Assembly: GCF_009756665.1 (NCBI RefSeq)
Contig: NZ_CP037953.1
Location: 992,001-1,056,000 of the forward strand
Origin: Permianibacter aggregans
GTDB taxonomy: Bacteria; Pseudomonadota; Gammaproteobacteria; Enterobacterales; Permianibacteraceae
DNA: 64,000 bases
Direction: 5' to 3'
The notes under the pieces were generated by a model that was not told where the DNA came from, did no database searches, and saw only the letters and a list, made by a program, of their open reading frames with translations. The position numbers and the translations under genes are program-made. This document shows positions 26,905-34,925 of this stretch, one piece after another; the first letter of the stretch is position 1; each line of letters opens with the position of its first letter.

Positions 26905-27046
26905 GAAGCCATCTCAAAAATCGTCTGGGCGATGGCGAGGTGCGTGAATAGGAGCGCAGGAACCGGAGTTTACAGGTAGTAAATGAGGATGCCGAGCACC
27001 GCATTCGCGCAGATCGTCGAGCTTCAGACATTTTTGAGATGGCTTC
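26905..27046. repeat. MITE-like element with 22-bp terminal inverted repeats
   Basis: A 142-base segment bounded by arms 26905-26927 (beginning GAAGCCATCTCAAAAAT) and 27025-27046 (ending ATTTTTGAGATGGCTTC), complementary except for one bulged base. The inside contains a small hairpin GTTTAC...GTAAAT near 26968-26984 and no reading frame of note. It sits between the promoters of the S9 peptidase and EamA genes. No target duplication is obvious. Similar small non-coding repeats with GTAAATGAGGA-like cores are, to my recollection, scattered through gammaproteobacterial genomes; that recollection needs a search. Confidence 0.65.
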
Positions 27047-27099
27047 TCCATACGGCAACAAGGATAATGCCGCCCCTCCCTCACTGATGGATATTCCCG

Positions 27100-28011
27100 A
27101 TGCATCAGGTTTCCGGGCAATGGCAACGGGGATTGTTGCTGTCGCTGACCACCGCCCTGCTCTGGGGCGTGCTGCCGCTGGCACTGAAAGCCCTGCTGAC
27201 CGAAATGAACGCCATCTCGATCAGCTGGTTTCGTTTCTTGAGCGCCGCCTTGCTGTTGTTTTTCTGGCTACGCTCGCGTCGGCAACTGCCGGCTCGTCGC
27301 GCGCTGCAAGGTTCCGGTTGGAAACTGCTGCTGATCTGCGTTGCCGGCCTGGTCGGTAATTATCTGTTTTACCTGTGGTCCATCGACAAGATTTCCGCCG
27401 CCGGTGCGCAAGTATTGATTCAGTTGGCGCCGTTATTTCTGTTGCTCGGTTCGGTCTGGATTTTCAAGGAAGCGTTCGCACCGGGACAATGGGCTGGCTT
27501 GGCAGTATTCACCACCGGCCTGGTACTGTTTTTTAACCAGCGCTTGGCGGATTTGGCCGCCAATCCGGAATTTCTTCCCGGCGCGCTGTTGATGCTGATC
27601 GCCAGCATCACCTGGGCCGCTTATGCCTTGGCGCAAAAGTCACTGCTGCGCAAAATGAATTCGCCGGCAATCATGATGTTGATCTATATCGCCGCCGCCG
27701 TTTTGCTGTTACCCGGTGTGGAAATGCAAAGTGCGGCATCATTGAGTGTTGCCGGCATATTGCTGCTGATTTTTGCTTGCCTGAATACCTTGCTGGCCTA
27801 TGGCGCCTTCGCTGAAGCATTGGCGCATTGGGAAGCGTCACGGGTCAGCGCTACGCTGGCGGTGACGCCTTTAGTGACCATTTTCAGCAGCGAACTGCTG
27901 GCGTTTTTCTGGCCGGGCAGTGTCGTGTTGGAACCGCTGAATGCCTGGAGCTATCTAGGTGCGTTGATGGTCGTTCTGGGATCAATGGCTGCCGCGTTGC
28001 TGCGCCGTTAG
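27100..28011 (+). CDS. EamA/DMT superfamily transporter
   Basis: A 303-residue inner-membrane protein with ten predicted helices made of two EamA repeats (about residues 12-140 and 155-300). Typical features are TTALLWGVLPLALKALL in helix 1, QVLIQLAPLFLLLGSVWIFKE at the end of repeat 1 and VSATLAVTPLVTIFSSELLAF near the end of repeat 2. The drug/metabolite transporter family exports amino acids, nucleosides or other small metabolites; the substrate is unknown. The start at 27100 is probable but its ribosome binding site is weak. The gene ends six bases before the convergent GGDEF gene, leaving no room for a normal terminator. Confidence 0.88.
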   Translation: MHQVSGQWQRGLLLSLTTALLWGVLPLALKALLTEMNAISISWFRFLSAALLLFFWLRSRRQLPARRALQGSGWKLLLICVAGLVGNYLFYLWSIDKISAAGAQVLIQLAPLFLLLGSVWIFKEAFAPGQWAGLAVFTTGLVLFFNQRLADLAANPEFLPGALLMLIASITWAAYALAQKSLLRKMNSPAIMMLIYIAAAVLLLPGVEMQSAASLSVAGILLLIFACLNTLLAYGAFAEALAHWEASRVSATLAVTPLVTIFSSELLAFFWPGSVVLEPLNAWSYLGALMVVLGSMAAALLRR

Positions 28012-28017
28012 TCACAT

Positions 28018-29898
28018 TCAAATCGCCACGCCGGTCGCCGGTTGATCGCCTTTTGCCAACGGAATCAGCGTGCAGCGATTACGGCCTGATTCTTTCGATC
28101 GGTAGAGCCCCTGGTCGGCGGCCTGCAACAACTCCTTTACCGGTACTGGCGAATCGGGCGACATCGACGCAAGCCCAAAGCTGGCCGTGACAATGCCGTT
28201 GACGCCACGCGCATGAGGTAGCACGGCATCGGCCAGCAAGCGTCGCGCCCGCTCCGCAGCCTGCAAGGCCTGCTCACCACTCAGTCCGGCCATCAGCACA
28301 ACGAACTCTTCGCCGCCGTAACGTGCACATAAATCACCGCTGCGCTGAAAACTTTCGGTCAACACCAACGCTACTTTGACCAGGCAGGCATCGCCGGCGG
28401 GGTGACCATACAGATCGTTGTACGGTTTGAAAAAATCGACATCGCAAATCAGCACTGCCAACGGCTTCTTATCGCGCAAGGCACGTCGATATTCCTGCTC
28501 CAGCACTTCATCGAAATGACGGCGATTGTGAATGCCGGTCAACGAATCGCGCCTGGCCTGTTGATGCAAGCGGACATTGGCGTCGGCCAATTCCGAGGAC
28601 AAGGCTTCCAACGCCAGTTCGCGCCGTTGCCGGGCAAAGGCATTGGCAAACACCGCGGCAATCAAACTTAACAGGGAAATTTCCACATCGGTCCATTGCC
28701 GCGCGGCGGCGGTCGACTCCAGACCCAGCACGCCCTTGACACGCTCATCCATGCGCAGCGGCAGCAGCAGCAGGGTTTTGACACCACGCTTTCGCAACTG
28801 CACTTTTTCGATGCTGTCGTTCATCGCGTCGACATCATTGACGACAATGTTTTCACTGTTACTCAAGCGTCGCTCAAATAGCGGCGCCATTTCCTTGCTG
28901 ATTTGCTGCCAGCGTTCGCGCAGCGAGCTGATACCGGTGGCATTCCATTCATTGACACAGCTCAGATTGCGGGTATCCGGACTTTCCAGCAACACATAGC
29001 AGCGATGCAAATTGCACATCAGCCCCATCGTCGACAGGGCGCCATCGATCGCTGCCGAAATATGTGGTGTCGGGCGATTGATCAAATCGGTGGCCACCGA
29101 AGAAATAAATCCCTCCAAGGCAATATGAAAATGCAGCGCCGCTTCCATCTCTTTGCGGCTGCTGATATCGCGCAGCGTTACCACAAATTGATCCTTGCCG
29201 GACAAACGAATACAGCGGCAACTGAATTCAACCGGAAACACCTCGCCATCCAAACGCTGAGCAAGAAACTCGGTGGTCGTGCAGAAATCGGTTTTCTGCG
29301 CGTCAGAGAACAAGCGCCATGCTTCATCGCGCAGATGCAAAGGAATCAACAACAATACCGACTGGTTAATCACATCATTGAAGCGGTAACCGAACAATTG
29401 TTCGGCCTGCTTGTTGAACAGCTGAATGCGGCCGCTATCACCAAAACTGATCACCGCATCGTTGACATGATTCAGAATCGTCGCCAGCGTCAGCGCATGA
29501 TGCAAGGCCTCGCTACGCGCCTGTTCCAACGCCATCTGGCGTTCGCGCGCCTGTACCGCCCGGTTGATCGCCGTTGGCAACACGGCAAAATCTCGCTCGT
29601 GTTGCTGCATGACAAATTCATCAGCACCGGCACCAAGCAGCTCAATGGCCGCTTCGCAATGCAGTCGAACACCGTAAACCAACACGGCCATTTTCTTGTT
29701 GCGCCGGCGAGCATCGTGAAAAACATTGAGCGCATCGGTGACATTGGCGGCCAGCAGCAGGCATTGGGCATCGGCGATTTGCACCGGATCATCGGTGAAC
29801 GGTAAAACATTCAGGAAATGATTCAGATAGGCGAGCAAGGCGTCACGCCGCGATGGTTCGGCATCAAGCACCAAGGCATAGCGATCCGTTGACGTCAC
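28018..29898 (-). CDS. PAS-GAF-GGDEF diguanylate cyclase
   Basis: A 626-residue signalling protein. Residues 1-115 resemble a receiver domain but lack a phosphorylatable Asp at the end of the third strand. A PAS domain (about 130-250) contains ILNHVNDAVISFGDSGRI, a GAF domain covers about 265-430, and the C-terminal GGDEF domain has the active-site motif GGEEF at 528-532 with an inhibitory-site motif RSGD at 519-522. It should make cyclic di-GMP and be product-inhibited. No EAL domain or membrane segment is present, so it acts in the cytoplasm. The start is a GTG at 29898 with AGGGGAC eight bases upstream. c-di-GMP is relevant to the pilus genes in this window, but no direct link is visible. 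Confidence 0.92.
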   Translation of the reverse strand: MTSTDRYALVLDAEPSRRDALLAYLNHFLNVLPFTDDPVQIADAQCLLLAANVTDALNVFHDARRRNKKMAVLVYGVRLHCEAAIELLGAGADEFVMQQHERDFAVLPTAINRAVQARERQMALEQARSEALHHALTLATILNHVNDAVISFGDSGRIQLFNKQAEQLFGYRFNDVINQSVLLLIPLHLRDEAWRLFSDAQKTDFCTTTEFLAQRLDGEVFPVEFSCRCIRLSGKDQFVVTLRDISSRKEMEAALHFHIALEGFISSVATDLINRPTPHISAAIDGALSTMGLMCNLHRCYVLLESPDTRNLSCVNEWNATGISSLRERWQQISKEMAPLFERRLSNSENIVVNDVDAMNDSIEKVQLRKRGVKTLLLLPLRMDERVKGVLGLESTAAARQWTDVEISLLSLIAAVFANAFARQRRELALEALSSELADANVRLHQQARRDSLTGIHNRRHFDEVLEQEYRRALRDKKPLAVLICDVDFFKPYNDLYGHPAGDACLVKVALVLTESFQRSGDLCARYGGEEFVVLMAGLSGEQALQAAERARRLLADAVLPHARGVNGIVTASFGLASMSPDSPVPVKELLQAADQGLYRSKESGRNRCTLIPLAKGDQPATGVAI

Positions 29899-30147
29899 GG
29901 CATCCGTCCCCTCGCTGATAAATTAGCGTCATCCCTGTCACAACCATCGGTCATTGGCTCCCCGTCCCCGACCGTTGGTCGCCACAACATTAAGCCTACA
30001 ATTAGCACTAACGTTGCAGGGCCATGCATCCTGCGTGATTTTTTTTTGGCCCGATCAATTTTGTGATCTAGGTTTCTTATATCACTGGCCAACAACGGCA
30101 GCAAGCAAGGCACCATGCTGGCACGCAACAAAACTTAGGTAGTCAGC

Positions 30148-30870
30148 TTAGAACCCGCACGGCACCGTTAATTGCTTTTGCCGTGTTTTCCAATCCGGTA
30201 GTACGGCGCCAACCAGAGCGTGGAATCGGGGGCTGTGATCGAAGTGCGTCAGGTGCGCCAGCTCATGGACAATGACGTAATCAATGACTGGCAATGATGC
30301 CCGCAAAAGGCAAGTATTCAAGGTTATACCGCCATGCGCTGCACAACTGCCCCAGCGTGAGCGCATCGCGCGGAATTTCAGTTCCGGTAGTTCGCGCTGG
30401 TACATACGCCGATGCCAGAACCGCACCCGTTCCGGCAAACGCATTTCCGCCTCGCGCAAATAGAATTTCTGCAACGCCTTGCTGACCGATGCTTCATCGA
30501 GCTTGTTGACGGCGACACGGATTTCGCCATCGCTGACATGAGCAAAAAAGCGCGTTGCCGGCAACAGTTTCAAACGGTATTGCTCGCCCAGAAACCAGTG
30601 CACGGCGCCGTCGCGGTAACTGAGCTTTTGCGCTTCCGGCAGCGCTGCGCGCTTGCTCAGCACCTTCGTCATCCAATCTGTTTGCGACTGCACGTAGCGC
30701 TCGACTTCGCCGAACGGCATACGCAGTGGCGCCCGAGCCTCAAAGGTCATTTTCCGGGTCAGATGAATCGCCAAGGTCTTTCTTGCCTGACGAATCACCC
30801 GAACGGTTAACGGGACATCGTCGAGCTGCACCTGGACGGCTTCTTCCGGCGCAACATGCAGGCCAATCAT
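30148..30870 (-). CDS. YgjP/DUF45-type metallopeptidase
   Basis: A 240-residue protein of the YgjP (DUF45, M48-like) family. The zinc motif is HELAHLTHFDHSPRFH at about residues 199-214, preceded by the family segment MRSRWGSCAAHGGITLNTCLL. The N-terminal part is a small beta domain. YgjP-like proteins are putative cytoplasmic zinc proteases of unknown substrate. The start ATG at 30870 overlaps the stop of the upstream gene by four bases (ATGA) and has no ribosome binding site of its own, so its translation is probably coupled. A longer frame to 30969 would run deep into that gene and is rejected. Confidence 0.88.
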   Translation of the reverse strand: MIGLHVAPEEAVQVQLDDVPLTVRVIRQARKTLAIHLTRKMTFEARAPLRMPFGEVERYVQSQTDWMTKVLSKRAALPEAQKLSYRDGAVHWFLGEQYRLKLLPATRFFAHVSDGEIRVAVNKLDEASVSKALQKFYLREAEMRLPERVRFWHRRMYQRELPELKFRAMRSRWGSCAAHGGITLNTCLLRASLPVIDYVIVHELAHLTHFDHSPRFHALVGAVLPDWKTRQKQLTVPCGF

Positions 30871-31490
30871 CGTTGCAGTTGCTCTTCCAGTTTTATCTTC
30901 AGCGTCGGAAGCAGCGCTTGTACCTGTTTGGTCATTTGAAGGCTGGTGCGCAGATAATAGGGGTACCAACCGTATTTCGGTCGCAACATTGCCGTCTCCG
31001 GATCATAGAAATGCGCTGGTGGTTGTTCAAGATTGGGCAGCAGCATTGTTCGGTTCAGCTCATTGAACTGCAGATTTTGGGCGATCCAAGCATCATTCAT
31101 GACAATCAGGTTTTCGACGTCACGCAATAGCTCGACATCGATAACTGCGGCACCGCCTGACTGCAACATCGTGATCCAGATTTGCGTCGAATTGAAATCC
31201 GGCAAGGCAAAAAACTTCAGTGGCGGCATTTGCTTGGCGTCGAGCTTTTCCAGAAATTGGCCGTACATTGGAGATTCGTTTACCCACTTCAGGGTTTCTT
31301 CAAGACGTTTTTCGGCATCAATCACGTCCTTCAGCAACAGTTCGACCACTTGCTGGCGCCGCTCTGCTTTTTCCTGGTGTTCACGGTAAGAATCCAGTGC
31401 AAACGCCGCGCTGACGCCGATAAACACCGCGACCATCTCGATCAGCAACCCCTGCCAGTGCCGACGCCACAATTTCCACCACATAAACAT
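30867..31490 (-). CDS. Single-pass membrane protein, unknown function (DUF6090-like)
   Basis: A 207-residue protein with a basic N terminus (WWKLWRRHW), one membrane segment (LLIEMVAVFIGVSAAFAL) and a charged alpha-helical region that is probably periplasmic (SYREHQEKAERRQQVVELLLKDVIDAEKRL). The general plan (RRHWQGLLIEMVAVFIGVSAAFALD followed by helices) recalls DUF6090 proteins; this is a tentative match. It is translationally coupled to the YgjP-type gene downstream, so the two may function together. No catalytic motif is seen. Confidence 0.7.
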   Translation of the reverse strand: MFMWWKLWRRHWQGLLIEMVAVFIGVSAAFALDSYREHQEKAERRQQVVELLLKDVIDAEKRLEETLKWVNESPMYGQFLEKLDAKQMPPLKFFALPDFNSTQIWITMLQSGGAAVIDVELLRDVENLIVMNDAWIAQNLQFNELNRTMLLPNLEQPPAHFYDPETAMLRPKYGWYPYYLRTSLQMTKQVQALLPTLKIKLEEQLQR

Positions 31491-31522
31491 GTCCCTCCAC
31501 GAAAGCAGTTTTATGGAACAAC

Positions 31523-31557
31523 AAAAAAGGGCGTGTTGTCCACGCCCTTCTTTTTTA
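31523..31557. terminator. Intrinsic terminator of the pdh operon
   Basis: A nine-base-pair stem AAGGGCGTG / CACGCCCTT (31527-31535 and 31541-31549) with A and T runs on both sides, directly after the lpdA stop codon on the minus strand. Confidence 0.88.
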
Positions 31558-31564
31558 CTACCAC

Positions 31565-32983
31565 TTATTTACGCTTCGGTGGCATTTCGGTGCAGACGCC
31601 TTCGAAAATTTCGGCAGCGCAGCCAATGCTTTCGTTCAGCGTTGGGTGCGGGTGAATGGTCAGCGCGATATCTTCGGCATCGCAGCCCATTTCAATCGCG
31701 AGGCCAATTTCACCAATCAATTCGCCGGCATTGACGCCAACAATACCGCCGCCGATAACGCGATGGCTGTTCTTGTCGAAAATCAGCTTGGTCATGCCTT
31801 CGGTGCGGGCAACCGAGGCGGCGCGGCCGGAAGCGACCCAAGGGAAGGTGCCGACACCATACTCAACACCCTTTTGCTTGGCTTCTTTCTCGGTCAAACC
31901 AACCCAGGCAATTTCCGGATCGGTGTAGGCCACCGACGGAATGCACATTGGGTCGAAATAATGTTTCTTGCCGGCAATCACTTCAGCGGCGACATGCGAT
32001 TCTTTCGAAGCTTTGTGGGCCAGCATTGGCTGACCGATGATGTCGCCGATGGCCAGAATGTGCGGCACATTGGTGCGCAGTTGTTTGTCGACATTGATGA
32101 AGCCGCGCTCATCGACCTTGACGCCGGCTTTCTCGGCATCAAGCAGCTTGCCGTTCGGCACGCGGCCAACAGCCGACAGAATCATGTCGTATTTGACTTC
32201 GGTCTTAGGCGCATTCTTGCCTTCGAAGGTCACATACAGACCGTCTTTTTTCGCTTCGACCTTGGTGACTTTCGTCTCCAGCATGATCGCTTCGTATTTT
32301 TTCTCGACGAACTTATGCAGCACTTTGACGATATCGGCATCGGCGGCCGGAATCAGTTGGTCAGCCATTTCAACGACGCTGATCTTGGCGCCCAGAGCAC
32401 GGTAAACGGTGGCCATTTCCAGACCGATAATGCCGCCACCGAGCACCAGCATGGTTTTCGGGATTTCTTTCAGTTCCAGCGCGCCGGTCGAATCGACAAT
32501 GCGCTTGTCATCCGGCAGGAACGGCAATGCCACCGGGCGTGAGCCGGCGGCAATAATGCAATGATCAAAGGTAACCGTGGTCGTTTTGCCGTCTTTTTCC
32601 ACGGCAATCGAATTGGAGCCGGTGAACTTGCCGTAGCCGCTGACAACCTGCACTTTGCGCATCTTGGCCATACCGGCCAGGCCCTTGGTCAGGCCGCCGA
32701 CAACACCTTCCTTGTACTTGCGGACCTTGTCGAGATCGATTTTCGGCTCGCCAAAGCTGATGCCGTGATGACCCATCTCGGCCGCCTCATCGATCACCTT
32801 GGCACAATGCAGCAGCGCCTTGGACGGAATACAGCCGACATTCAGGCAAACGCCGCCGAGCGTATCGCCGGCTTCGATCAGCACCACATTCATGCCCAGA
32901 TCGGCCGCGCGGAACGCCGCGTTATAGCCGCCAGGACCGGAACCCAACACCACGACCTGGCCGTGAATGTCACCTTTGCTCAT
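31565..32983 (-). CDS. lpdA: Dihydrolipoamide dehydrogenase (E3 of pyruvate dehydrogenase)
   Basis: A 472-residue FAD flavoprotein that reoxidises dihydrolipoyl groups and makes NADH. The FAD-binding motif is VVLGSGPGGYNAAFRA, the redox-active disulfide is in GGVCLNVGCIPSKALL, the NAD-binding motif is VLGGGIIGLEMATVY and the C-terminal catalytic His is in LTIHPHPTLNES. The ATG at 32983 has AGGAG eight bases upstream; an in-frame frame extension upstream lacks such a signal. It is the last gene of aceE-aceF-lpdA, separated from aceF by about 170 bases, and may also serve other 2-oxo-acid dehydrogenases. Confidence 0.96.
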   Translation of the reverse strand: MSKGDIHGQVVVLGSGPGGYNAAFRAADLGMNVVLIEAGDTLGGVCLNVGCIPSKALLHCAKVIDEAAEMGHHGISFGEPKIDLDKVRKYKEGVVGGLTKGLAGMAKMRKVQVVSGYGKFTGSNSIAVEKDGKTTTVTFDHCIIAAGSRPVALPFLPDDKRIVDSTGALELKEIPKTMLVLGGGIIGLEMATVYRALGAKISVVEMADQLIPAADADIVKVLHKFVEKKYEAIMLETKVTKVEAKKDGLYVTFEGKNAPKTEVKYDMILSAVGRVPNGKLLDAEKAGVKVDERGFINVDKQLRTNVPHILAIGDIIGQPMLAHKASKESHVAAEVIAGKKHYFDPMCIPSVAYTDPEIAWVGLTEKEAKQKGVEYGVGTFPWVASGRAASVARTEGMTKLIFDKNSHRVIGGGIVGVNAGELIGEIGLAIEMGCDAEDIALTIHPHPTLNESIGCAAEIFEGVCTEMPPKRK

Positions 32984-33152
32984 ACCGATGCTCCTGTTTT
33001 TGGATGGCGCCCTTTGCGCCGGGTTCATGCCCCCGGCGCCGTGTTGGGCCGCCCAGGGCAGAAAAAGAGGGGCGTATTGTAGTCAAGTTGCCGACCAGAG
33101 GGGAGCAGACAAAGTCAAATGATCCGGTTCCGCTCCATTCTGTCGTCGTGAA

Positions 33153-34913
33153 TTACAACAACAACCGACGGATATCGTTCAGATTGGCGCCAAGATGGGT
33201 GATGAAGCGCGCACCTACGGCACCATCAATCACCCGATGGTCGTAGGACAGGCTCATCGGCAGCATCAAGCGCGGCTTGAACTCCTTGCCATCCCAGACC
33301 GGCTTCATCGTATTGCGTGAAAGGCCCAGAATCGCAACATTAGGCCAGGCAACGATTGGCGTGAAGTAGGTGCCGCCGATGCCGCCGAGCGAGGAAATCG
33401 TGAACGTCGAGCCTTGCATCGCATCGACGCCGAGTTTCTTGTCACGCGCTTTCTTGCTGATTTCGGCCAGCTCTTCCGACAGCTCAAACAGCGACTTTTT
33501 GTCGACGTCTTTGACCACCGGCACGACCAAGCCATCCGGCGTATCAACGGCGATACCGATATGCCAGTATTTTTTCAACACCAGGGTTTCGCCATCGTTG
33601 CTGAGGCTTGCGTTGAAGGTCGGGAACGCTTTCAGCGTGTTGACCAGCGCCTTCATGACGAACACCAGCGGCGTCAGTTTGATGCCTTTTTTCTCGGCTT
33701 CTGACTTCAGACTCTGACGGAAACTTTCCATCTCGGTGATATCGGCATCGTCATGCTGAGTCACATGCGGAATCGTGATCCAGTTGCGGTGCAAATTGAC
33801 ACTGGATACTTTCTGAATCCGGGTCAATGACGTCGTTTCGATTTCGCCCCATTTGCTGTAATCAATGGTCGGCAATTCCGGCGCCGCACCGGCAGCGCTG
33901 GTGGTCGGCTTCGGCCGGTTCAGTTCGAATTTGACGAACGACTGCACATCTTCTTTCAGAATGCGGCCTTTCGGTCCAGTCGCGGTGATTTTTTCCAGAT
34001 TAACGCCAAGCTCGCGGGCAAAACGGCGAATCGCTGGCGAGGCATGCAGAGCCTTGCCATCACCGCCTTTGCGTTGCAGCGGATAATCCGGCACTGGCGC
34101 ATCGCGACCCGGCTCAATCGGCATCGGTGCATGCAGCACGGTACCACGACCTTCGGCCGCGAAATCGGACTGGCGGGCGCCGCCTTTGGCTTCGGATTTT
34201 TGCTGGTTTTCGTCTTTGGCTTGATCCGTTTCCCCAGATTTTTCCTCTTCACCGTCGGCTTCTGATTTCACGACGCCAATGGTGCTGCCTTGCGAAACTT
34301 TGTCGCCGACTTTCAGCGCAATCGATTTGACGGTGCCGGCAAACGGCGCCGGAATTTCCATCGTCGCTTTTTCGCCTTCGACCACGATCAGCGTATCGTC
34401 TTTTTCGACGCTGTCGCCTTCCTTGACGTTGATTTCAATGACTTCAACGTCTTTGGCGTCGCCGATATCCGGTACCTTGACGGTTTCTTCCTTGCCTTCG
34501 CCTTTCGGTTTGCTGTCGGCCGTTTTTTTCTTTTCTGCCTTGTCGTCGTCTTTGTCGGACTTGTCTTGTTTTTCCTTGTCTTTGCTATCTTCGCCTTTCT
34601 TGCCCTCATCCTTGGGCTTTTTCTCGTCTTCCTTTTCTTTGTCTTTGCCGTCGTCTTTATCTTTATCCGAGCCGCCACTTTCCTCAACAATCAGGATCAG
34701 CGTTCCCTCGGAAACCTTGTCACCGACTTTAACTTTGAGTTCTTTGATCTTGCCGGCACCGGACGACGGGATTTCCATCGTCGCCTTATCGCTTTCGACA
34801 ACAATCAGCGAGTCTTCCTTGTTGACGCTATCGCCCTCACTGACCAATACCTCGATGACTTCGACGTCTTTGGCATCACCGATGTCCGGAACCTTGATTT
34901 CTTTTGTACTCAT
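33153..34913 (-). CDS. aceF: Dihydrolipoamide acetyltransferase (E2 of pyruvate dehydrogenase)
   Basis: A 586-residue E2 core protein. Two lipoyl domains (about 3-78 and 144-216) carry the lipoylated lysines K43 (ESDKATMEI) and K182 (EGEKATMEI). A peripheral-subunit-binding domain is at about 288-328 (ASPAIRRFARELGVNLEKI) and the catalytic domain fills the C-terminal 230 residues, ending with SYDHRVIDGA. The linker between the two lipoyl domains (about 80-142) is made almost only of Lys, Asp, Glu and Gly, instead of the Ala/Pro-rich linkers of E. coli. AAGGAG precedes the ATG. The gene starts 12 bases after aceE. Confidence 0.96.
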   Translation of the reverse strand: MSTKEIKVPDIGDAKDVEVIEVLVSEGDSVNKEDSLIVVESDKATMEIPSSGAGKIKELKVKVGDKVSEGTLILIVEESGGSDKDKDDGKDKEKEDEKKPKDEGKKGEDSKDKEKQDKSDKDDDKAEKKKTADSKPKGEGKEETVKVPDIGDAKDVEVIEINVKEGDSVEKDDTLIVVEGEKATMEIPAPFAGTVKSIALKVGDKVSQGSTIGVVKSEADGEEEKSGETDQAKDENQQKSEAKGGARQSDFAAEGRGTVLHAPMPIEPGRDAPVPDYPLQRKGGDGKALHASPAIRRFARELGVNLEKITATGPKGRILKEDVQSFVKFELNRPKPTTSAAGAAPELPTIDYSKWGEIETTSLTRIQKVSSVNLHRNWITIPHVTQHDDADITEMESFRQSLKSEAEKKGIKLTPLVFVMKALVNTLKAFPTFNASLSNDGETLVLKKYWHIGIAVDTPDGLVVPVVKDVDKKSLFELSEELAEISKKARDKKLGVDAMQGSTFTISSLGGIGGTYFTPIVAWPNVAILGLSRNTMKPVWDGKEFKPRLMLPMSLSYDHRVIDGAVGARFITHLGANLNDIRRLLL

Positions 34914-34925
34914 TACGCGCGCTCC

